Positions 25,451 through 35,369 are shown, counted from the stretch's first letter. The stretch is 64,000 nt of DNA from Roseinatronobacter alkalisoli (GCF_028745735.1 NZ_JAQZSM010000017.1:1-64000); one strand, 5' to 3'. Numbers and translations: made by a program. Notes: a model not told the origin generated them from the sequence alone.

Positions 25451-26464
25451 ATGTCGGCGACAATCTATGAATGCGAGGTTCTGCCCGCTGATGACTTCAT
25501 CGTCAGTTGGGGCATCAACGAAGGCGACCAGCTCGGGCCGCCCGAAACCTGCGCGCTGGGGGATGTCTATCGCCTGACCAGTACCCGCCATCTGCGCCGG
25601 TTGACCCTGCGCATGGATGACCGGATCACCGTGCTGCGCGACCATTCCGATTCATGTTCCGACACCGGCCAACTGCCTGCAGGTGTCGACGTTACCCCAT
25701 TATGCCAGATGCGGTTGATGGCCCAGGATGGCGACCTTCTTGACATGGTCCTGCTGATGATCGGCGCGCAGCGCTTCGCACTGCCGCTTGGCCCCATACG
25801 ACCGGCGGTAAACTATGCGCTGATTGACGTGAATACCGATGACACCGGGTTCCGGCTTTCGGAAATCGTGCAAGGCTGCTTCGGGGCCGGCACAAGGATC
25901 ACCACCGCAGATGGCAGCCTTGTCCCCATCGAGCAGATAGAGCAGGGATGCATGGTTCTGACGCGCGATCACGGCGCGCAGCCGGTGCGTTGGATAGGCA
26001 AGGTGACATTGCGCAGATTCGGCGACTTTGCCCCGGTCGTTATTCCCGCCGCTGGCTTAGGCAATCTGCGCAGCCTGCATCTGGCCCCGCGGCAGCGGAT
26101 TTTCCTGTATCAGCGCGGCGACAAACGTCTGGGCGCGCGGGCAGAAATCCTGTTGCAGGCCAGACAGCTTGTCGGGTCAGCGGGCATTACCCAACCTGAA
26201 GGCGGCTTCGTGACCTATTACAGCCTCGCCTTTGATGAACATCAGATCATTTATGCCGAAGGCGTCCCGATGGAAAGCCTGCTGGTATCGCGCGCAACCC
26301 TGACGCGCCTGCCCGCAACGCTGTGTTCCGACCTGAAAACACGTTTCCCGCATTTGCACAGCAATTCCCATTTCGCGCAGGATTTATCATCTGACACCTT
26401 GTCCGGTGCCGCGCGGGACACGATTTTCAGCGCATATTCGCCCTTCCCCGCGAAAGCAAAGTGA
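25451..26464 (+). CDS. Hint-domain (Hint_2) protein
   Basis: This 337-residue protein has an N-terminal region of about 145 residues that I do not recognise. A Hint module (hedgehog/intein type) follows, starting at CFGAGTRITTADGSLVPIEQI. It continues with DHGAQPVRWIGKV, LAPRQRIFLYQ and a YYSLAFDEHQIIYAEG block. The first Cys of the module is kept, but no intein C-terminal His-Asn followed by Cys/Ser/Thr is seen, so protein splicing is unlikely. Such Hint_2 proteins are common in Rhodobacterales and often secreted, but no signal peptide is visible here. I chose ATG 25451 because GGGGGAC precedes it. Confidence 0.85.
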   Translation: MSATIYECEVLPADDFIVSWGINEGDQLGPPETCALGDVYRLTSTRHLRRLTLRMDDRITVLRDHSDSCSDTGQLPAGVDVTPLCQMRLMAQDGDLLDMVLLMIGAQRFALPLGPIRPAVNYALIDVNTDDTGFRLSEIVQGCFGAGTRITTADGSLVPIEQIEQGCMVLTRDHGAQPVRWIGKVTLRRFGDFAPVVIPAAGLGNLRSLHLAPRQRIFLYQRGDKRLGARAEILLQARQLVGSAGITQPEGGFVTYYSLAFDEHQIIYAEGVPMESLLVSRATLTRLPATLCSDLKTRFPHLHSNSHFAQDLSSDTLSGAARDTIFSAYSPFPAKAK

Positions 26465-26526
26465 CGGCTGTTTTCTGATCTGCTAAATAACGATTGCGGG
26501 ATTTCATTTACGAACAGGGTGCGGCT

Positions 26527-27354
26527 TTGCCTGCGATCAGGACCATTCTTGTTGCAACCGATCTGAAGCCACGCTCTGCGGCTGTGCCGGAACGCGGTGC
26601 AGCGCTTGCGCGGGCGTTGGGTGCGCGCATGATACTGGTACACGCCACCCCCGACCGGGGCCTTCGCCTGCGGAACTGGCGCGCACAAGATCCCGACACC
26701 ATCAGGGATACGCTGTCGCAGATGGCCGCGCGCTACCCGGATATCGCGGTTGAAACCTTTATGGGCACTGGCCCGGTGGATCAGGTTATTTCAGATCTGG
26801 CGCGCGCTGAATCTGCGGATCTGGTTGTTCTGGGGCTGCACAGGGTCCGCACGGTTCTGGATACCCTGCGCCTGACAACGATGGAACGCATCGCGCTGGC
26901 TGTGTTCTGCCCGGTGCTGGTGGCCCATTCCCGCGATATCGCCCCCTATCGCCGTGTTCTGGGCGCCATCACCTTTTCGCCCGCCTCCGCGCAGGCCATG
27001 GCCGCCGCAGCGCGCATCGCACCTGCCGCCGAATTTCACGCAGTGCATGCGCTGCGATTACCCCTGAAAGACAAACTGCCTATGTCCGAGGCAGAAAATG
27101 GCACTGCAATGACCACATCCGTGCTGCTGCGCGATGCGTTCATGCGCCTGGACGGGTTACCGCAAAATCTGGAAACACCCGAGATCGTGCCAGGCGGTGT
27201 GCATGAGGTGCTGCAGTTCCGCATTAATGAACTGAAACCCGATCTTATCGTGATCGGCAGTCATTCAGGGCGCAGCCATGACCAGCTTGGCAATTACGCG
27301 CGCGATCTGATGCGCGCGCCGCCGGCGGATTTGCTGATCGCCAAACCTGACTGA
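26527..27354 (+). CDS. Universal stress protein with two UspA domains
   Basis: The protein has about 275 residues and two Usp modules in tandem. The first begins IRTILVATDLKPRSA and contains a TMGTGP-like and LVVLGLHR segment. The second begins near APYRRVLGAITFSPASAQ and ends LIVIGSHSGRSHDQLGNYARD. There is no early ATG. The likely start is TTG at 26527, with AGGGTG 6 nt upstream; a TTG at 26494 would add 11 residues. It lies 62 bp after the Hint gene on the same strand. Tandem Usp proteins bind ATP or act in stress survival, but the specific role here is unknown. Confidence 0.85.
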   Translation: MPAIRTILVATDLKPRSAAVPERGAALARALGARMILVHATPDRGLRLRNWRAQDPDTIRDTLSQMAARYPDIAVETFMGTGPVDQVISDLARAESADLVVLGLHRVRTVLDTLRLTTMERIALAVFCPVLVAHSRDIAPYRRVLGAITFSPASAQAMAAAARIAPAAEFHAVHALRLPLKDKLPMSEAENGTAMTTSVLLRDAFMRLDGLPQNLETPEIVPGGVHEVLQFRINELKPDLIVIGSHSGRSHDQLGNYARDLMRAPPADLLIAKPD

Positions 27355-27507
27355 TTTTTAACGCCATCGCCGGATATTGCCGCCCCCTGAGCCGTCTTGC
27401 ACAGGGTGCATGCCGGTATTGTCGAAAAACACTCGCAACCCTACTGGAATTGCGCTATTTAATTGTTTAACGTTGAACTATTACCTTTGACGGGAGGGAG
27501 GCCAGAC

Positions 27508-28518
27508 ATGGCTACAAGGAAAACCGCCGCGAAATCAAATGTCTCGGCTGAAGAATTGCTTGGATTCTACCGCGACATGTTGCTGATCCGGCGATTCGAA
27601 GAAAAGGCAGGCCAGCTTTACGGCATGGGTCTGATCGGGGGGTTCTGCCACCTGTATATCGGGCAGGAAGCTGTCGTTGTCGGTCTGGAAGCTGCGGCCA
27701 AGGAAGGCGACAAGCGCATCACGTCCTATCGCGATCACGGCCATATGCTGGCCTGCGGCATGGACCCGAAGGGCGTCATGGCGGAACTGACCGGGCGCGA
27801 GGGCGGCTATTCCAGGGGCAAAGGCGGCTCCATGCATATGTTCTCCAAGGAAAAGCATTTCTATGGCGGGCACGGGATTGTCGGCGCGCAGGTGCCGCTT
27901 GGCGCGGGTCTTGCCTTTTCGGACAGATACAAGGGCAATGACAATGTCACCTTCACCTATTTCGGTGATGGCGCGGCCAATCAGGGCCAGGTCTATGAAA
28001 CCTATAACATGGCCATGCTGTGGGATCTGCCGGTGATTTTTGTCATCGAGAACAACAAATACGCCATGGGTACATCCGTGCAGCGCGCCACCAAATCCCC
28101 CAGCCTGTGGGAACGCGGCGCAGCTTACGGCATCAAGGGCGAAGAAGTTGACGGCATGGATGTGCTGGCGGTCAAGGCTGCTGGTGAAAAGGCCGTCGCG
28201 CATTGCCGCGCAGGCAAGGGGCCGTATATTCTGGAAGTCATGACATACCGCTATCGCGGGCATTCCATGTCCGACCCCGCGAAATACCGCACCCGCGACG
28301 AGGTGCAGAAAATCCGCGAGGAACGCGACGCGATCGAACATGTGCGTGAATTGCTGCTGCAAGGCAAACATGCCAGCGAAGATGACCTGAAGGCCATCGA
28401 CAAGGACATCAAATCCGTCGTGAATGACGCCGCCGAATTCGCCAAGGAAAGTCCGGAACCCGCGCTGGAAGAACTCTGGACCGATATCTACGCATCCGAA
28501 GTGCCGCAGACCGCTTGA
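27508..28518 (+). CDS. pdhA: Pyruvate dehydrogenase E1 component, alpha subunit
   Basis: This 336-residue TPP enzyme subunit decarboxylates pyruvate together with PdhB. It has the TPP-binding motif from GDGAANQGQ to ENNKYAMGT (about 152-188) and the phosphorylation-loop equivalent [15 protein letters not shown]. The ATG at 27508 is preceded by GGGAGGGAGG. It is the first gene of pdhA-pdhB-pdhC. The gap of 153 bp upstream should hold the promoter, but I found no clear -35/-10 pair. Confidence 0.97.
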   Translation: MATRKTAAKSNVSAEELLGFYRDMLLIRRFEEKAGQLYGMGLIGGFCHLYIGQEAVVVGLEAAAKEGDKRITSYRDHGHMLACGMDPKGVMAELTGREGGYSRGKGGSMHMFSKEKHFYGGHGIVGAQVPLGAGLAFSDRYKGNDNVTFTYFGDGAANQGQVYETYNMAMLWDLPVIFVIENNKYAMGTSVQRATKSPSLWERGAAYGIKGEEVDGMDVLAVKAAGEKAVAHCRAGKGPYILEVMTYRYRGHSMSDPAKYRTRDEVQKIREERDAIEHVRELLLQGKHASEDDLKAIDKDIKSVVNDAAEFAKESPEPALEELWTDIYASEVPQTA

Positions 28519-28535
28519 CAGGGGGGACAGGAAAC

Positions 28536-29918
28536 ATGGCAACCGAAATACTGATGCCCGCACTCTCTCCCACGATGGAGGAAGGCACATTGGCCAAATG
28601 GCTGGTGAAAGAAGGCGATACCGTCAGCGCCGGGGATATCCTGGCAGAAATTGAAACCGACAAGGCAACGATGGAATTCGAAGCCGTTGATGAAGGAATC
28701 GTCGGCAAAATCCTGATCGATGCAGGCACCGAAGGGGTCAAGGTCAACACCCCCATCGCCGTGCTGCTCGAAGAGGGCGAAAGCGCTGATGACATCGCAA
28801 CATCTGCGCCCGCGACCGAGGCCGCCCCGGCGGCCGAGGCGGCTGACAAGGCGGCCCCCGCAGGGGGCTCCGCGAAAGCCGCCGCCCCTGCCGCACCCGC
28901 GCCCGATACCAGCCCCGACTGGCCCGAAGGCACGCAGATGAAAACCCAGACCGTGCGCGAGGCACTCCGCGACGCCATGGCCGAAGAAATGCGCAACCAT
29001 GACGAAGTGTTTGTCATGGGCGAGGAAGTCGCCGAATATCAGGGTGCCTATAAGATCACCCAAGGCTTGCTGGACGAATTCGGCGCGCGCCGCGTGATCG
29101 ACACACCGATTACCGAACATGGTTTTGCCGGTATCGGGGTTGGCGCGGCCTTCGGCGGTCTGCGACCGATCGTGGAATTCATGACCTTCAATTTCGCCAT
29201 GCAGGCGATTGACCATATCCTCAATTCTGCGGCGAAAACACTTTACATGTCCGGCGGGCAGATGGGCTGTCCCATCGTCTTCCGTGGCCCGAACGGGGCC
29301 GCCGCGCGCGTCGGTGCGCAACACAGCCAGTGCTACGCGGCATGGTATGCCCAGATTCCGGGGCTGAAAGTCGTCATGCCCTATTCCGCCGCCGATGCGA
29401 AAGGTCTGCTGAAGCAGGCCATTCGCGACCCCAACCCGGTGGTCTTTTTGGAAAATGAAATCCTCTATGGCCGCAGTTTCGAAGTGCCGGTGCTTGATGA
29501 TTTCACCATTCCTTTCGGCAAGGCCAAAATCTGGCGCGAAGGCACGGATGTCACCATCGTCAGCTTCGGTATCGGCATGACCTATGCACTGGACGCCGCC
29601 GAGCGTCTGGCCGAAGACGGGATCAGTGCCGAAGTCATCGACCTGCGCACCATCCGGCCCATGGACACGGATGCAATCCTTGCCTCTGTGATGAAAACCA
29701 ACCGCCTGATCACAGTTGAAGAAGGGTATCCGCAAGGCTCGGTCGGCAATTACATCACATCCGTCGTCATGGAACGGGCATTCGACTATCTGGATGCGCC
29801 GGTCATCAATCTGGCAGGCAAGGATGTGCCCATGCCCTATGCCGCCAATCTTGAAAAGCTTGCGCTGGTCACCACCGATGAGGTGGTCGAGGCTGCGCGC
29901 AAAGTCACCTATCGTTAA
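28536..29918 (+). CDS. pdhB: Pyruvate dehydrogenase E1 component, beta subunit with N-terminal lipoyl domain
   Basis: This 460-residue subunit carries a biotinyl/lipoyl domain in residues 1-78, with the lipoyl-lysine Lys43 in ETDKATMEF. An Ala/Pro-rich linker follows (about 85-130), then the transketolase-like E1-beta body from [15 protein letters not shown] lipoylated E1-beta is characteristic of alphaproteobacterial complexes. The lipoyl domain and linker are very similar to those of PdhC in both protein and DNA. It starts 17 bp after pdhA with GGGGGGACAGG upstream. Confidence 0.97.
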   Translation: MATEILMPALSPTMEEGTLAKWLVKEGDTVSAGDILAEIETDKATMEFEAVDEGIVGKILIDAGTEGVKVNTPIAVLLEEGESADDIATSAPATEAAPAAEAADKAAPAGGSAKAAAPAAPAPDTSPDWPEGTQMKTQTVREALRDAMAEEMRNHDEVFVMGEEVAEYQGAYKITQGLLDEFGARRVIDTPITEHGFAGIGVGAAFGGLRPIVEFMTFNFAMQAIDHILNSAAKTLYMSGGQMGCPIVFRGPNGAAARVGAQHSQCYAAWYAQIPGLKVVMPYSAADAKGLLKQAIRDPNPVVFLENEILYGRSFEVPVLDDFTIPFGKAKIWREGTDVTIVSFGIGMTYALDAAERLAEDGISAEVIDLRTIRPMDTDAILASVMKTNRLITVEEGYPQGSVGNYITSVVMERAFDYLDAPVINLAGKDVPMPYAANLEKLALVTTDEVVEAARKVTYR

Positions 29919-29929
29919 GGGAGGGAAAG

Positions 29930-31243
29930 ATGCCTGTAGAAATCCTGATGCCCGCCCTCTCGCCCACCATGGAAGAAGGCACGCTTGCAAAATGGCTGGT
30001 CAAGGAGGGGGACAGCGTTTCCTCCGGTGACATTCTGGCCGAGATTGAGACCGACAAGGCGACGATGGAATTCGAAGCCACCGATGAAGGTGTGATCGGC
30101 AAGATCCTGATCGACGCCGGGTCTGAAGGGGTCAAGGTCAACACCCCCATCGCCGTGCTGCTGGAAGATGGCGAAAGCGCTGACGATATCAAGACCAGCA
30201 GCGCCCCCGCCAGCGGTGGTGCACCGGAAGCCGCACCTGCGGCTGACGCGGCTGCGAAGGCGGCCCCCGAAGGGGGCTCCGCCGCGGCCGCCCCCCCTGC
30301 ACCGGCCAGGGACGGGAAGCGCATCTTTGCATCCCCTCTGGCCCGCCGCATTGCCGCTGACAAGGGGATTGACCTTGCACAACTGACCGGCTCCGGCCCG
30401 CATGGCCGCATTGTCAAAGCTGATCTCGACAGTGCCAAACCCGCAGCTGCCGCCGGGGCCACAGCACCCGCCAGCGCCGCACCGGCCAAAGCCGCCGCCG
30501 CGGCACCAACCGGCCCGAGTGCCGATCAGGTCGCGCGCATGTATGAAGGGCGCGACTATGAAGAGGTCAAGCTCGATGGCATGCGCAGAACCGTTGCCAG
30601 CCGCCTGACCGAAGCCAAACAGACCATCCCGCATTTCTATCTGCGCCGTGACGTGCAGCTTGATGCGCTGATGGCCTTCCGTGCGAACCTGAACAAGCAG
30701 CTTGAATCGCGCGGTGTCAAACTGTCGGTCAATGATTTCATCATCAAGGCCTGCGCCATGGCCCTGCAGGCGGTTCCCGATTGCAATGCCGTCTGGGCCG
30801 GTGACCGTATTCTGCGCCTGAAACCGTCTGATGTGGCGGTTGCCGTGGCCATCGAAGGCGGCTTGTTCACGCCAGTGCTGAAAGACGCGCATCTGAAATC
30901 ACTCTCTGCGCTGTCGGCGGAAATGAAGGATCTGGCCGGTCGTGCCCGCAACAAGAAACTGGCCCCGCATGAATATGTCGGCGGCGCGATGGCCATTTCC
31001 AACCTTGGCATGTTCGGGGTAGAAAACTTTGATGCGGTCATCAACCCGCCGCACGGCTCCATTCTGGCCGTGGGTGCCGGTGTGAAGAAGCCAGTCGTCG
31101 GCGCGGATGGGGAACTGAAAGTGGCCATTGTTATGTCAATGACCCTTTCCGTAGATCACCGCGTGATAGATGGTGCGCTGGGTGCCGAATTCCTGAAAGA
31201 AGTTGTCGCCTATCTGGAAAACCCGGTCACCATGCTGGCCTGA
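29930..31243 (+). CDS. pdhC: Pyruvate dehydrogenase E2 component (dihydrolipoamide acetyltransferase)
   Basis: This 437-residue core subunit has one lipoyl domain (residues 1-78; Lys43 in ETDKATMEF) and an Ala/Pro linker. A peripheral-subunit-binding domain follows (about 125-160, [17 protein letters not shown]). A second linker leads to the catalytic acetyltransferase domain from about 205, ending with the active-site motif [10 protein letters not shown]. It begins 11 bp after pdhB. No dihydrolipoamide dehydrogenase (E3) gene follows; a terminator and a dispersed repeat come next. Confidence 0.97.
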   Translation: MPVEILMPALSPTMEEGTLAKWLVKEGDSVSSGDILAEIETDKATMEFEATDEGVIGKILIDAGSEGVKVNTPIAVLLEDGESADDIKTSSAPASGGAPEAAPAADAAAKAAPEGGSAAAAPPAPARDGKRIFASPLARRIAADKGIDLAQLTGSGPHGRIVKADLDSAKPAAAAGATAPASAAPAKAAAAAPTGPSADQVARMYEGRDYEEVKLDGMRRTVASRLTEAKQTIPHFYLRRDVQLDALMAFRANLNKQLESRGVKLSVNDFIIKACAMALQAVPDCNAVWAGDRILRLKPSDVAVAVAIEGGLFTPVLKDAHLKSLSALSAEMKDLAGRARNKKLAPHEYVGGAMAISNLGMFGVENFDAVINPPHGSILAVGAGVKKPVVGADGELKVAIVMSMTLSVDHRVIDGALGAEFLKEVVAYLENPVTMLA

Positions 31244-31272
31244 TCAGGTAAAGAACGATCTGCAAGATACTG

Positions 31273-31301
31273 AAAAGGGGCGCTTTCATGCGCCCTTTTT
31301 T
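31273..31301 (+). terminator. Intrinsic terminator of the pdh operon
   Basis: AAAAGGGGCGC pairs with GCGCCCTTTTTT around TTTCAT, 29 bp after the pdhC stop codon. Confidence 0.92.
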
Positions 31302-31362
31302 CATGCATCTGACGGCAGCAGGCCTCGCTCACGTTGATTTACCGGGGCTGAACAGAAGGTGT

Positions 31363-31563
31363 GGAACAAAGGCCGCAGGCGGCCCACGCCATCGGCGGGC
31401 CGTCCTGCGGCCTGCCGATGGCGCCAGCGTCATGCCAAGCCTTGGATGCCGGAATATGCCGCCTGCATAAAGTGAACTTCTCTCACGTGGGACCGGGACC
31501 GGCCCACCGCTGGCGCGGCGTTGCGCTCAAAGTTCGCTTCACATCAGAACCGCCCGCGAACGG
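31363..31563 (+). repeat. Dispersed palindromic intergenic repeat, copy A
   Basis: About 200 bp between the convergent pdhC and mltG genes. It begins GGAACAAAGGCCGCAGGC, contains the core GCGGCCTGCCGATGGCG, the block TGCCGCCTGCATAAAGTGAA and ACGTGGGACCGG, and ends near CCCGCGAACGG. The same ordered blocks recur at 36830 (same orientation) and at 50676 and 57847 (opposite orientation). CCATCGGCGGGCC near the left pairs with GGCCCACCGCTGG near the right, so the element can fold into a long imperfect hairpin. The 326-bp gap from 31244 to 31569 holds the pdh terminator and this copy. Confidence 0.8.
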
Positions 31564-31569
31564 TATATT

Positions 31570-32736
31570 TCACTCGGCCGGCTGTTGTTGTTCGCGCAGT
31601 TCAGCCTCGATCTCGCGCCAGCGGGCGACAGCGCGGTTATGATCCGCCAGATTGGTGCTGAAAGCATGCCCGCCTGTGCCGTCGGCCACGAAATACAGAT
31701 AGGATGTCTCATCCGGGTCCAGCGCTGCCGCAATGGCCGCGCGTCCGGGATTGGCAATCGGCGTCGGTGGCAATCCGTCAATACGGTAAGTGTTATAAGG
31801 GGTTACCGCGTCCAGTTCAGACCGCCGCAACCCACGTCCCAGCACACCGCGCCCTTCAGTAATGCCGTAAATCACTGTCGGGTCGGTCTGCAGCCGCATC
31901 GGCATCCGCAGACGGTTCACGAATACGCTGGCGACCTGACGCCGTTCATCCGCAACGCCGGTTTCCTTTTCCACAATCGACGCCATGATCAGCGCGTCCT
32001 GCGGGGTGTCATAGGGCAACCCGTCCGCGCGGCTTTCCCAGAGTTGCGCCAGAATCGCTTCCTGCCGCGTCTGCATTTCCGCCAGCAGCGTTTCGCGGTC
32101 CGCGCCACGTGTCACGGCATAGCTGTCAGGGGCCAGCATGCCTTCCGGGGGCAGTTCGCCCGGATCGCCTTCCAGAAACTCTGCCAGACGGACGCCTTCC
32201 CATATCTGCCAGCTTGTGGCCCCTTCGGCGACCGTAATGCGGTATTGCATATCCGATTGCGATGCAAAGCTGGCATAGTCTTCGGGCGCTTCCTCGTCTG
32301 CGGCGAATTGCACCACGGTTTCAAAGCGCTGCGTGGCCGGGTCCAGTTCGCGCACCAATGTATCGATACGGGTCACCCCGATGCGATAGTGAATTTCGCT
32401 GCCACAGGTCGATGCCCCGCCGCGTGTCAGAATATCCAGAATGTCATCCATCGAGGCCGCTTCGGGAATCAGATATGATCCGAAGCGCAATTGTCCGGCG
32501 CGTTCGCTGTATTGCGCGCCGACGCGGAACACCTGTTCGGATTTTATTACGCCCTGCTCCGCCAGCCCGCGCGACACCACCCGCAGGCTCGCCCCCGGAT
32601 CCACACGGAAACACACCGCCTGCGTCAGCGGGCCGGGGCCTGTGAACTGACGTTTACCTGCAGAAATGATGATCGCCACGCCCACAAGGGCCACGATCAT
32701 CAGCGTCAGGGTATTGGCAACAACATGACGCACCAT
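31570..32736 (-). CDS. mltG: Endolytic murein transglycosylase MltG (YceG-like)
   Basis: This 388-residue inner-membrane protein cleaves nascent peptidoglycan strands. It has one N-terminal transmembrane helix (about 8-26, LTLMIVALVGVAIIIS). A LysM-like segment (FRVDPGASLRVVSRGLAEQGVI) and the YceG catalytic domain follow, with the catalytic Glu in ASIVEKETGV and VFVNRLRMPMRLQTDPTVIYG. Its ATG shares a base with the fabF stop (TGATG). The fabF-mltG order is common in Rhodobacterales. Confidence 0.95.
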   Translation of the reverse strand: MVRHVVANTLTLMIVALVGVAIIISAGKRQFTGPGPLTQAVCFRVDPGASLRVVSRGLAEQGVIKSEQVFRVGAQYSERAGQLRFGSYLIPEAASMDDILDILTRGGASTCGSEIHYRIGVTRIDTLVRELDPATQRFETVVQFAADEEAPEDYASFASQSDMQYRITVAEGATSWQIWEGVRLAEFLEGDPGELPPEGMLAPDSYAVTRGADRETLLAEMQTRQEAILAQLWESRADGLPYDTPQDALIMASIVEKETGVADERRQVASVFVNRLRMPMRLQTDPTVIYGITEGRGVLGRGLRRSELDAVTPYNTYRIDGLPPTPIANPGRAAIAAALDPDETSYLYFVADGTGGHAFSTNLADHNRAVARWREIEAELREQQQPAE

Positions 32737-33998
32737 CAGCTTTCGATCTTTCCAAGGATAAGGCTGGCATTTGTGCCGCCAAAGCCGAAACTGTTGGACA
32801 GGGCCAGCCGGATGTCACGTTTGCGCGCCACCTTGGGAGCCAGGTCAATCGGGGTTTCCACAGCGGGCGTGTCAAGGTTCAGCGTGGGCGGCGCAATCTG
32901 GTCACGGATTGCCAGAATGCAGAAAATTACCTCCACTGCGCCAGCGGCGCCCAGCAAATGTCCGATGGCCGATTTTGTTGATGACATGGTGGCCTTGCCA
33001 GCACTGTCCCCAAGCAACCGTTCCACTGCAGCCAGTTCAATGACATCCGCCATGGTGGATGTGCCATGCGCGTTGATGTAATCCAGTTCCGACGGGTCAA
33101 TGCCTGCCCGCGCCACCGCCGCTTTCATCGACCGCAGCGCGCCTGCGCCATCCTCGGACGGGGCGGTGATATGATAGGCATCGCCGGACATGCCGTACCC
33201 CAGCACTTCGGCATAAATCTTTGCGCCGCGCGCTTTGGCATGTTCATATTCTTCCAGCACCACCACGCCCGCGCCTTCGCCCATAACGAAACCGTCGCGG
33301 TCTGCATCATAGGGGCGGCTGGCGGCTTCGGGGGTATCACCGCGTTTGGTGGACAGCGCCTTGCAGGCATTGAACCCCGCAATCCCGATTTCCGAAATCG
33401 GGCTTTCTGTACCACCTGCGACCATGACATCGGCATCCCCGAACGCGATCAGGCGGGCGGCGTCGCCAATGGCATGCGCCCCGGTTGAACAGGCGGTAAC
33501 CACTGCGTGATTCGGCCCCTTGAACCCGAAACGGATGCTGACATGCCCTGACACCAGATTGATCAACGCGCCCGGAATGAAGAAGGGCGACACCCGGCGC
33601 GGCCCGCGTTCCTTCAGTAACACCGCGGTTTCGGCAATCGTGGACAGCCCCCCGATACCCGAACCGATCATGACACCGGTGCGGCAGCGGCTGTCTTCAT
33701 CTTCGGGCATCCAGCCGGAATCGCGCACAGCCTGTTCAGCGGCGGCCACACCGTAAAGGATGAATTCATCAACCTTGCGGGCTTCCTTGGGTTCCATCCA
33801 GTCATCAGGGTTGAATGTCCCATCCGTTCCGTCGCCACGCGGCACTTCGCACGCATAGGTGGTGGCCAGATGGCTGGCGTCAAAGCGCGTGATCGGCCCG
33901 GCGCCGGACTGGCCTGCAAGCAGACGCGACCATGTTTCCTCTACGCCGCATGCCAGCGGTGTAACCATTCCAAGCCCTGTGACGACAACCCTGCGCAT
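32736..33998 (-). CDS. fabF: Beta-ketoacyl-ACP synthase II FabF
   Basis: This 420-residue condensing enzyme elongates fatty acids. It keeps the Cys-His-His triad: Cys in VTACSTGAHAIGDA (about residue 170), His in NAHGTSTM (about 310) and His in IGHLLGAAGAVE (about 348). The C-terminal glycine-rich NSFGFGGTNASLIL is intact. It lies 193 bp after acpP, with an intrinsic terminator in the gap, so part of its expression may come from its own promoter or readthrough. Confidence 0.97.
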   Translation of the reverse strand: MRRVVVTGLGMVTPLACGVEETWSRLLAGQSGAGPITRFDASHLATTYACEVPRGDGTDGTFNPDDWMEPKEARKVDEFILYGVAAAEQAVRDSGWMPEDEDSRCRTGVMIGSGIGGLSTIAETAVLLKERGPRRVSPFFIPGALINLVSGHVSIRFGFKGPNHAVVTACSTGAHAIGDAARLIAFGDADVMVAGGTESPISEIGIAGFNACKALSTKRGDTPEAASRPYDADRDGFVMGEGAGVVVLEEYEHAKARGAKIYAEVLGYGMSGDAYHITAPSEDGAGALRSMKAAVARAGIDPSELDYINAHGTSTMADVIELAAVERLLGDSAGKATMSSTKSAIGHLLGAAGAVEVIFCILAIRDQIAPPTLNLDTPAVETPIDLAPKVARKRDIRLALSNSFGFGGTNASLILGKIES

Positions 33999-34131
33999 GT
34001 GCCCTCTCTTATGTCTATCAGACTATATTATCGTTGTGATAGCGGGATTTGGGCCGCAGGGGAAGGGCCGCGCGGGGCGTGACCCCTCACAAAACGGCAA
34101 GCTGCGGGAACCTGCCGATGGTGAGCAGCAC

Positions 34132-34165
34132 AAAAATGCAAAACGCCACCCGCATGGGGTGGCGT
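34132..34165 (-). terminator. Intrinsic terminator between acpP and fabF
   Basis: On the minus strand ACGCCACCC pairs perfectly with GGGTGGCGT around CATGC, followed by TTTGCATTTTT. It begins 27 bp after the acpP stop and would make acpP mRNA more abundant than the downstream fabF. Confidence 0.85.
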
Positions 34166-34191
34166 CCGAAGCTTATAAAGCGACTGGCGTA

Positions 34192-34425
34192 TCAGGCCGC
34201 TTCGGTAATGAATTTCACGGCATCACCGAAGGTCTGGATGTTCTCAGCGGCATCATCAGGGATTTCGATGCCGAATTCTTCTTCGAACGCCATGACCAGT
34301 TCCACCGTATCCAGGCTGTCTGCGCCCAGATCGTCGATAAAGGACGCGCCTTCGGTGATCTTGCCTTCTTCGACGCCAAGATGCTCGACGACGATTTTCT
34401 TCACACGATCCGCGATATCGCTCAT
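34192..34425 (-). CDS. acpP: Acyl carrier protein
   Basis: This 77-residue acidic protein carries growing acyl chains in fatty-acid synthesis. The phosphopantetheine attachment site is Ser37 in [11 protein letters not shown]. Start [10 protein letters not shown] at 34425 has GAGAGGAAG upstream; the frame is open further to 34521, but that part is not conserved-looking. Length and sequence are typical. It sits between fabG and fabF, with its own predicted promoter and a terminator behind it. Confidence 0.98.
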   Translation of the reverse strand: MSDIADRVKKIVVEHLGVEEGKITEGASFIDDLGADSLDTVELVMAFEEEFGIEIPDDAAENIQTFGDAVKFITEAA

Positions 34426-34505
34426 GTTCTTCCTCTCAGTTTTTCTTGCCGGTATCCGGCCTGGAATGTCCCTCGTCCGCCAGTCGTCAGCGGCGTATTG
34501 CGCGC

Positions 34506-34534
34506 CCAATAGGGCGTTCACGCCCTCAGGTCAA
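34506..34534 (-). promoter_or_regulatory. Candidate acpP promoter with an operator-like palindrome in the spacer
   Basis: On the minus strand TTGACC (34534-34529) and TATTGG (34511-34506) are separated by 17 bp. The spacer contains the perfect inverted repeat AGGGCGT-GA-ACGCCCT (34526-34511), which touches the -10 box. The start site would be near 34499, some 75 nt before the acpP ATG. The repeat could be an operator or a DNA structural feature. Confidence 0.55.
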
Positions 34535-34631
34535 GAGTATTGCGGTCCTGTTAAAACCGCAGCCTCGCTTTCATAGCACAGCGGCGTACTATCGCAAGCG
34601 CGCAGCGCAACCGCGCGCCTATTGCGCGAAA

Positions 34632-35369
34632 TCAAACCATCGCCATGCCGCCATTCACATGCAGCACAGCCCCTGTGACATAGCCCGCTTCCTGGCTGGC
34701 CAGATACAGCACTGCGGCGGCAATGTCGGCGGGGCTGCCCATGCGGCCAGCCGGAATCCGCCCGTTTATCGCGGCTTTCTGGTCGTCATTCAGCGCGTCG
34801 GTCATGGGGGTCGCAATAAAGCCCGGTGCGACGCAATTCACGGTGATTCCGCGCGATGCAACTTCCTGCGCCAGCGCTTTTGACATGCCGACCAGCCCGG
34901 CCTTGGCAGCAACATAATTTGCCTGACCGGGATTGCCGGTTGCGCCCACCACCGAACTGATATTCACAACCCGCCCCCAGCGTGCTTTCATCATGCCACG
35001 CAGAGAGCCACGCATCAGGCGCATGGCGGCGGTCAGGTTCACATCCAGCACTTTCTGCCATTGTTCATCGCTCATGCGCATCAGCAGATTATCCTGAGTG
35101 ATGCCCGCGTTGTTGACCAGAATATCCAGCCCGCCCATTGCCTCTACTGCGCGTTTTGGCAGCGCTTCGACCGCATCGGCATCCGACAGGTTGCAGGGCA
35201 GCACATGCACCCGCGCGCCCAAGGCCTGCGCCAGGTCCTGCAACGGGGCCTCGCGCGTGCCCGAAAGCGCAACAGTTGCGCCCGCAGCGTGCAGCGCACG
35301 CGCGATTTCCGCGCCAATACCACCCGATGCGCCGGTCACCAGCGCGGTTTTTCCTGTCAGATCAAACAT
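34632..35369 (-). CDS. fabG: 3-oxoacyl-ACP reductase FabG
   Basis: This 245-residue NADPH-dependent SDR enzyme has the cofactor loop GASGGIGAEIA (residues 14-24), NNAG, the catalytic Ser in ISSVVGATG and the YxxxK pair in NYVAAKAGLVGM. The C-terminal GYVTGAVLHVNGGMAM is typical of bacterial FabG. GGGAG lies 6 nt before the ATG. It leads the fab group; a 206-bp gap with the acpP promoter follows. Confidence 0.97.
   Translation of the reverse strand: MFDLTGKTALVTGASGGIGAEIARALHAAGATVALSGTREAPLQDLAQALGARVHVLPCNLSDADAVEALPKRAVEAMGGLDILVNNAGITQDNLLMRMSDEQWQKVLDVNLTAAMRLMRGSLRGMMKARWGRVVNISSVVGATGNPGQANYVAAKAGLVGMSKALAQEVASRGITVNCVAPGFIATPMTDALNDDQKAAINGRIPAGRMGSPADIAAAVLYLASQEAGYVTGAVLHVNGGMAMV

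Noticed and set aside
27535-30892. Long minus-strand frames (350, 500 and 325 residues) opposite pdhA, pdhB and pdhC
   Set aside because: All are shadows of the conserved pdh genes; no start signals or motifs.
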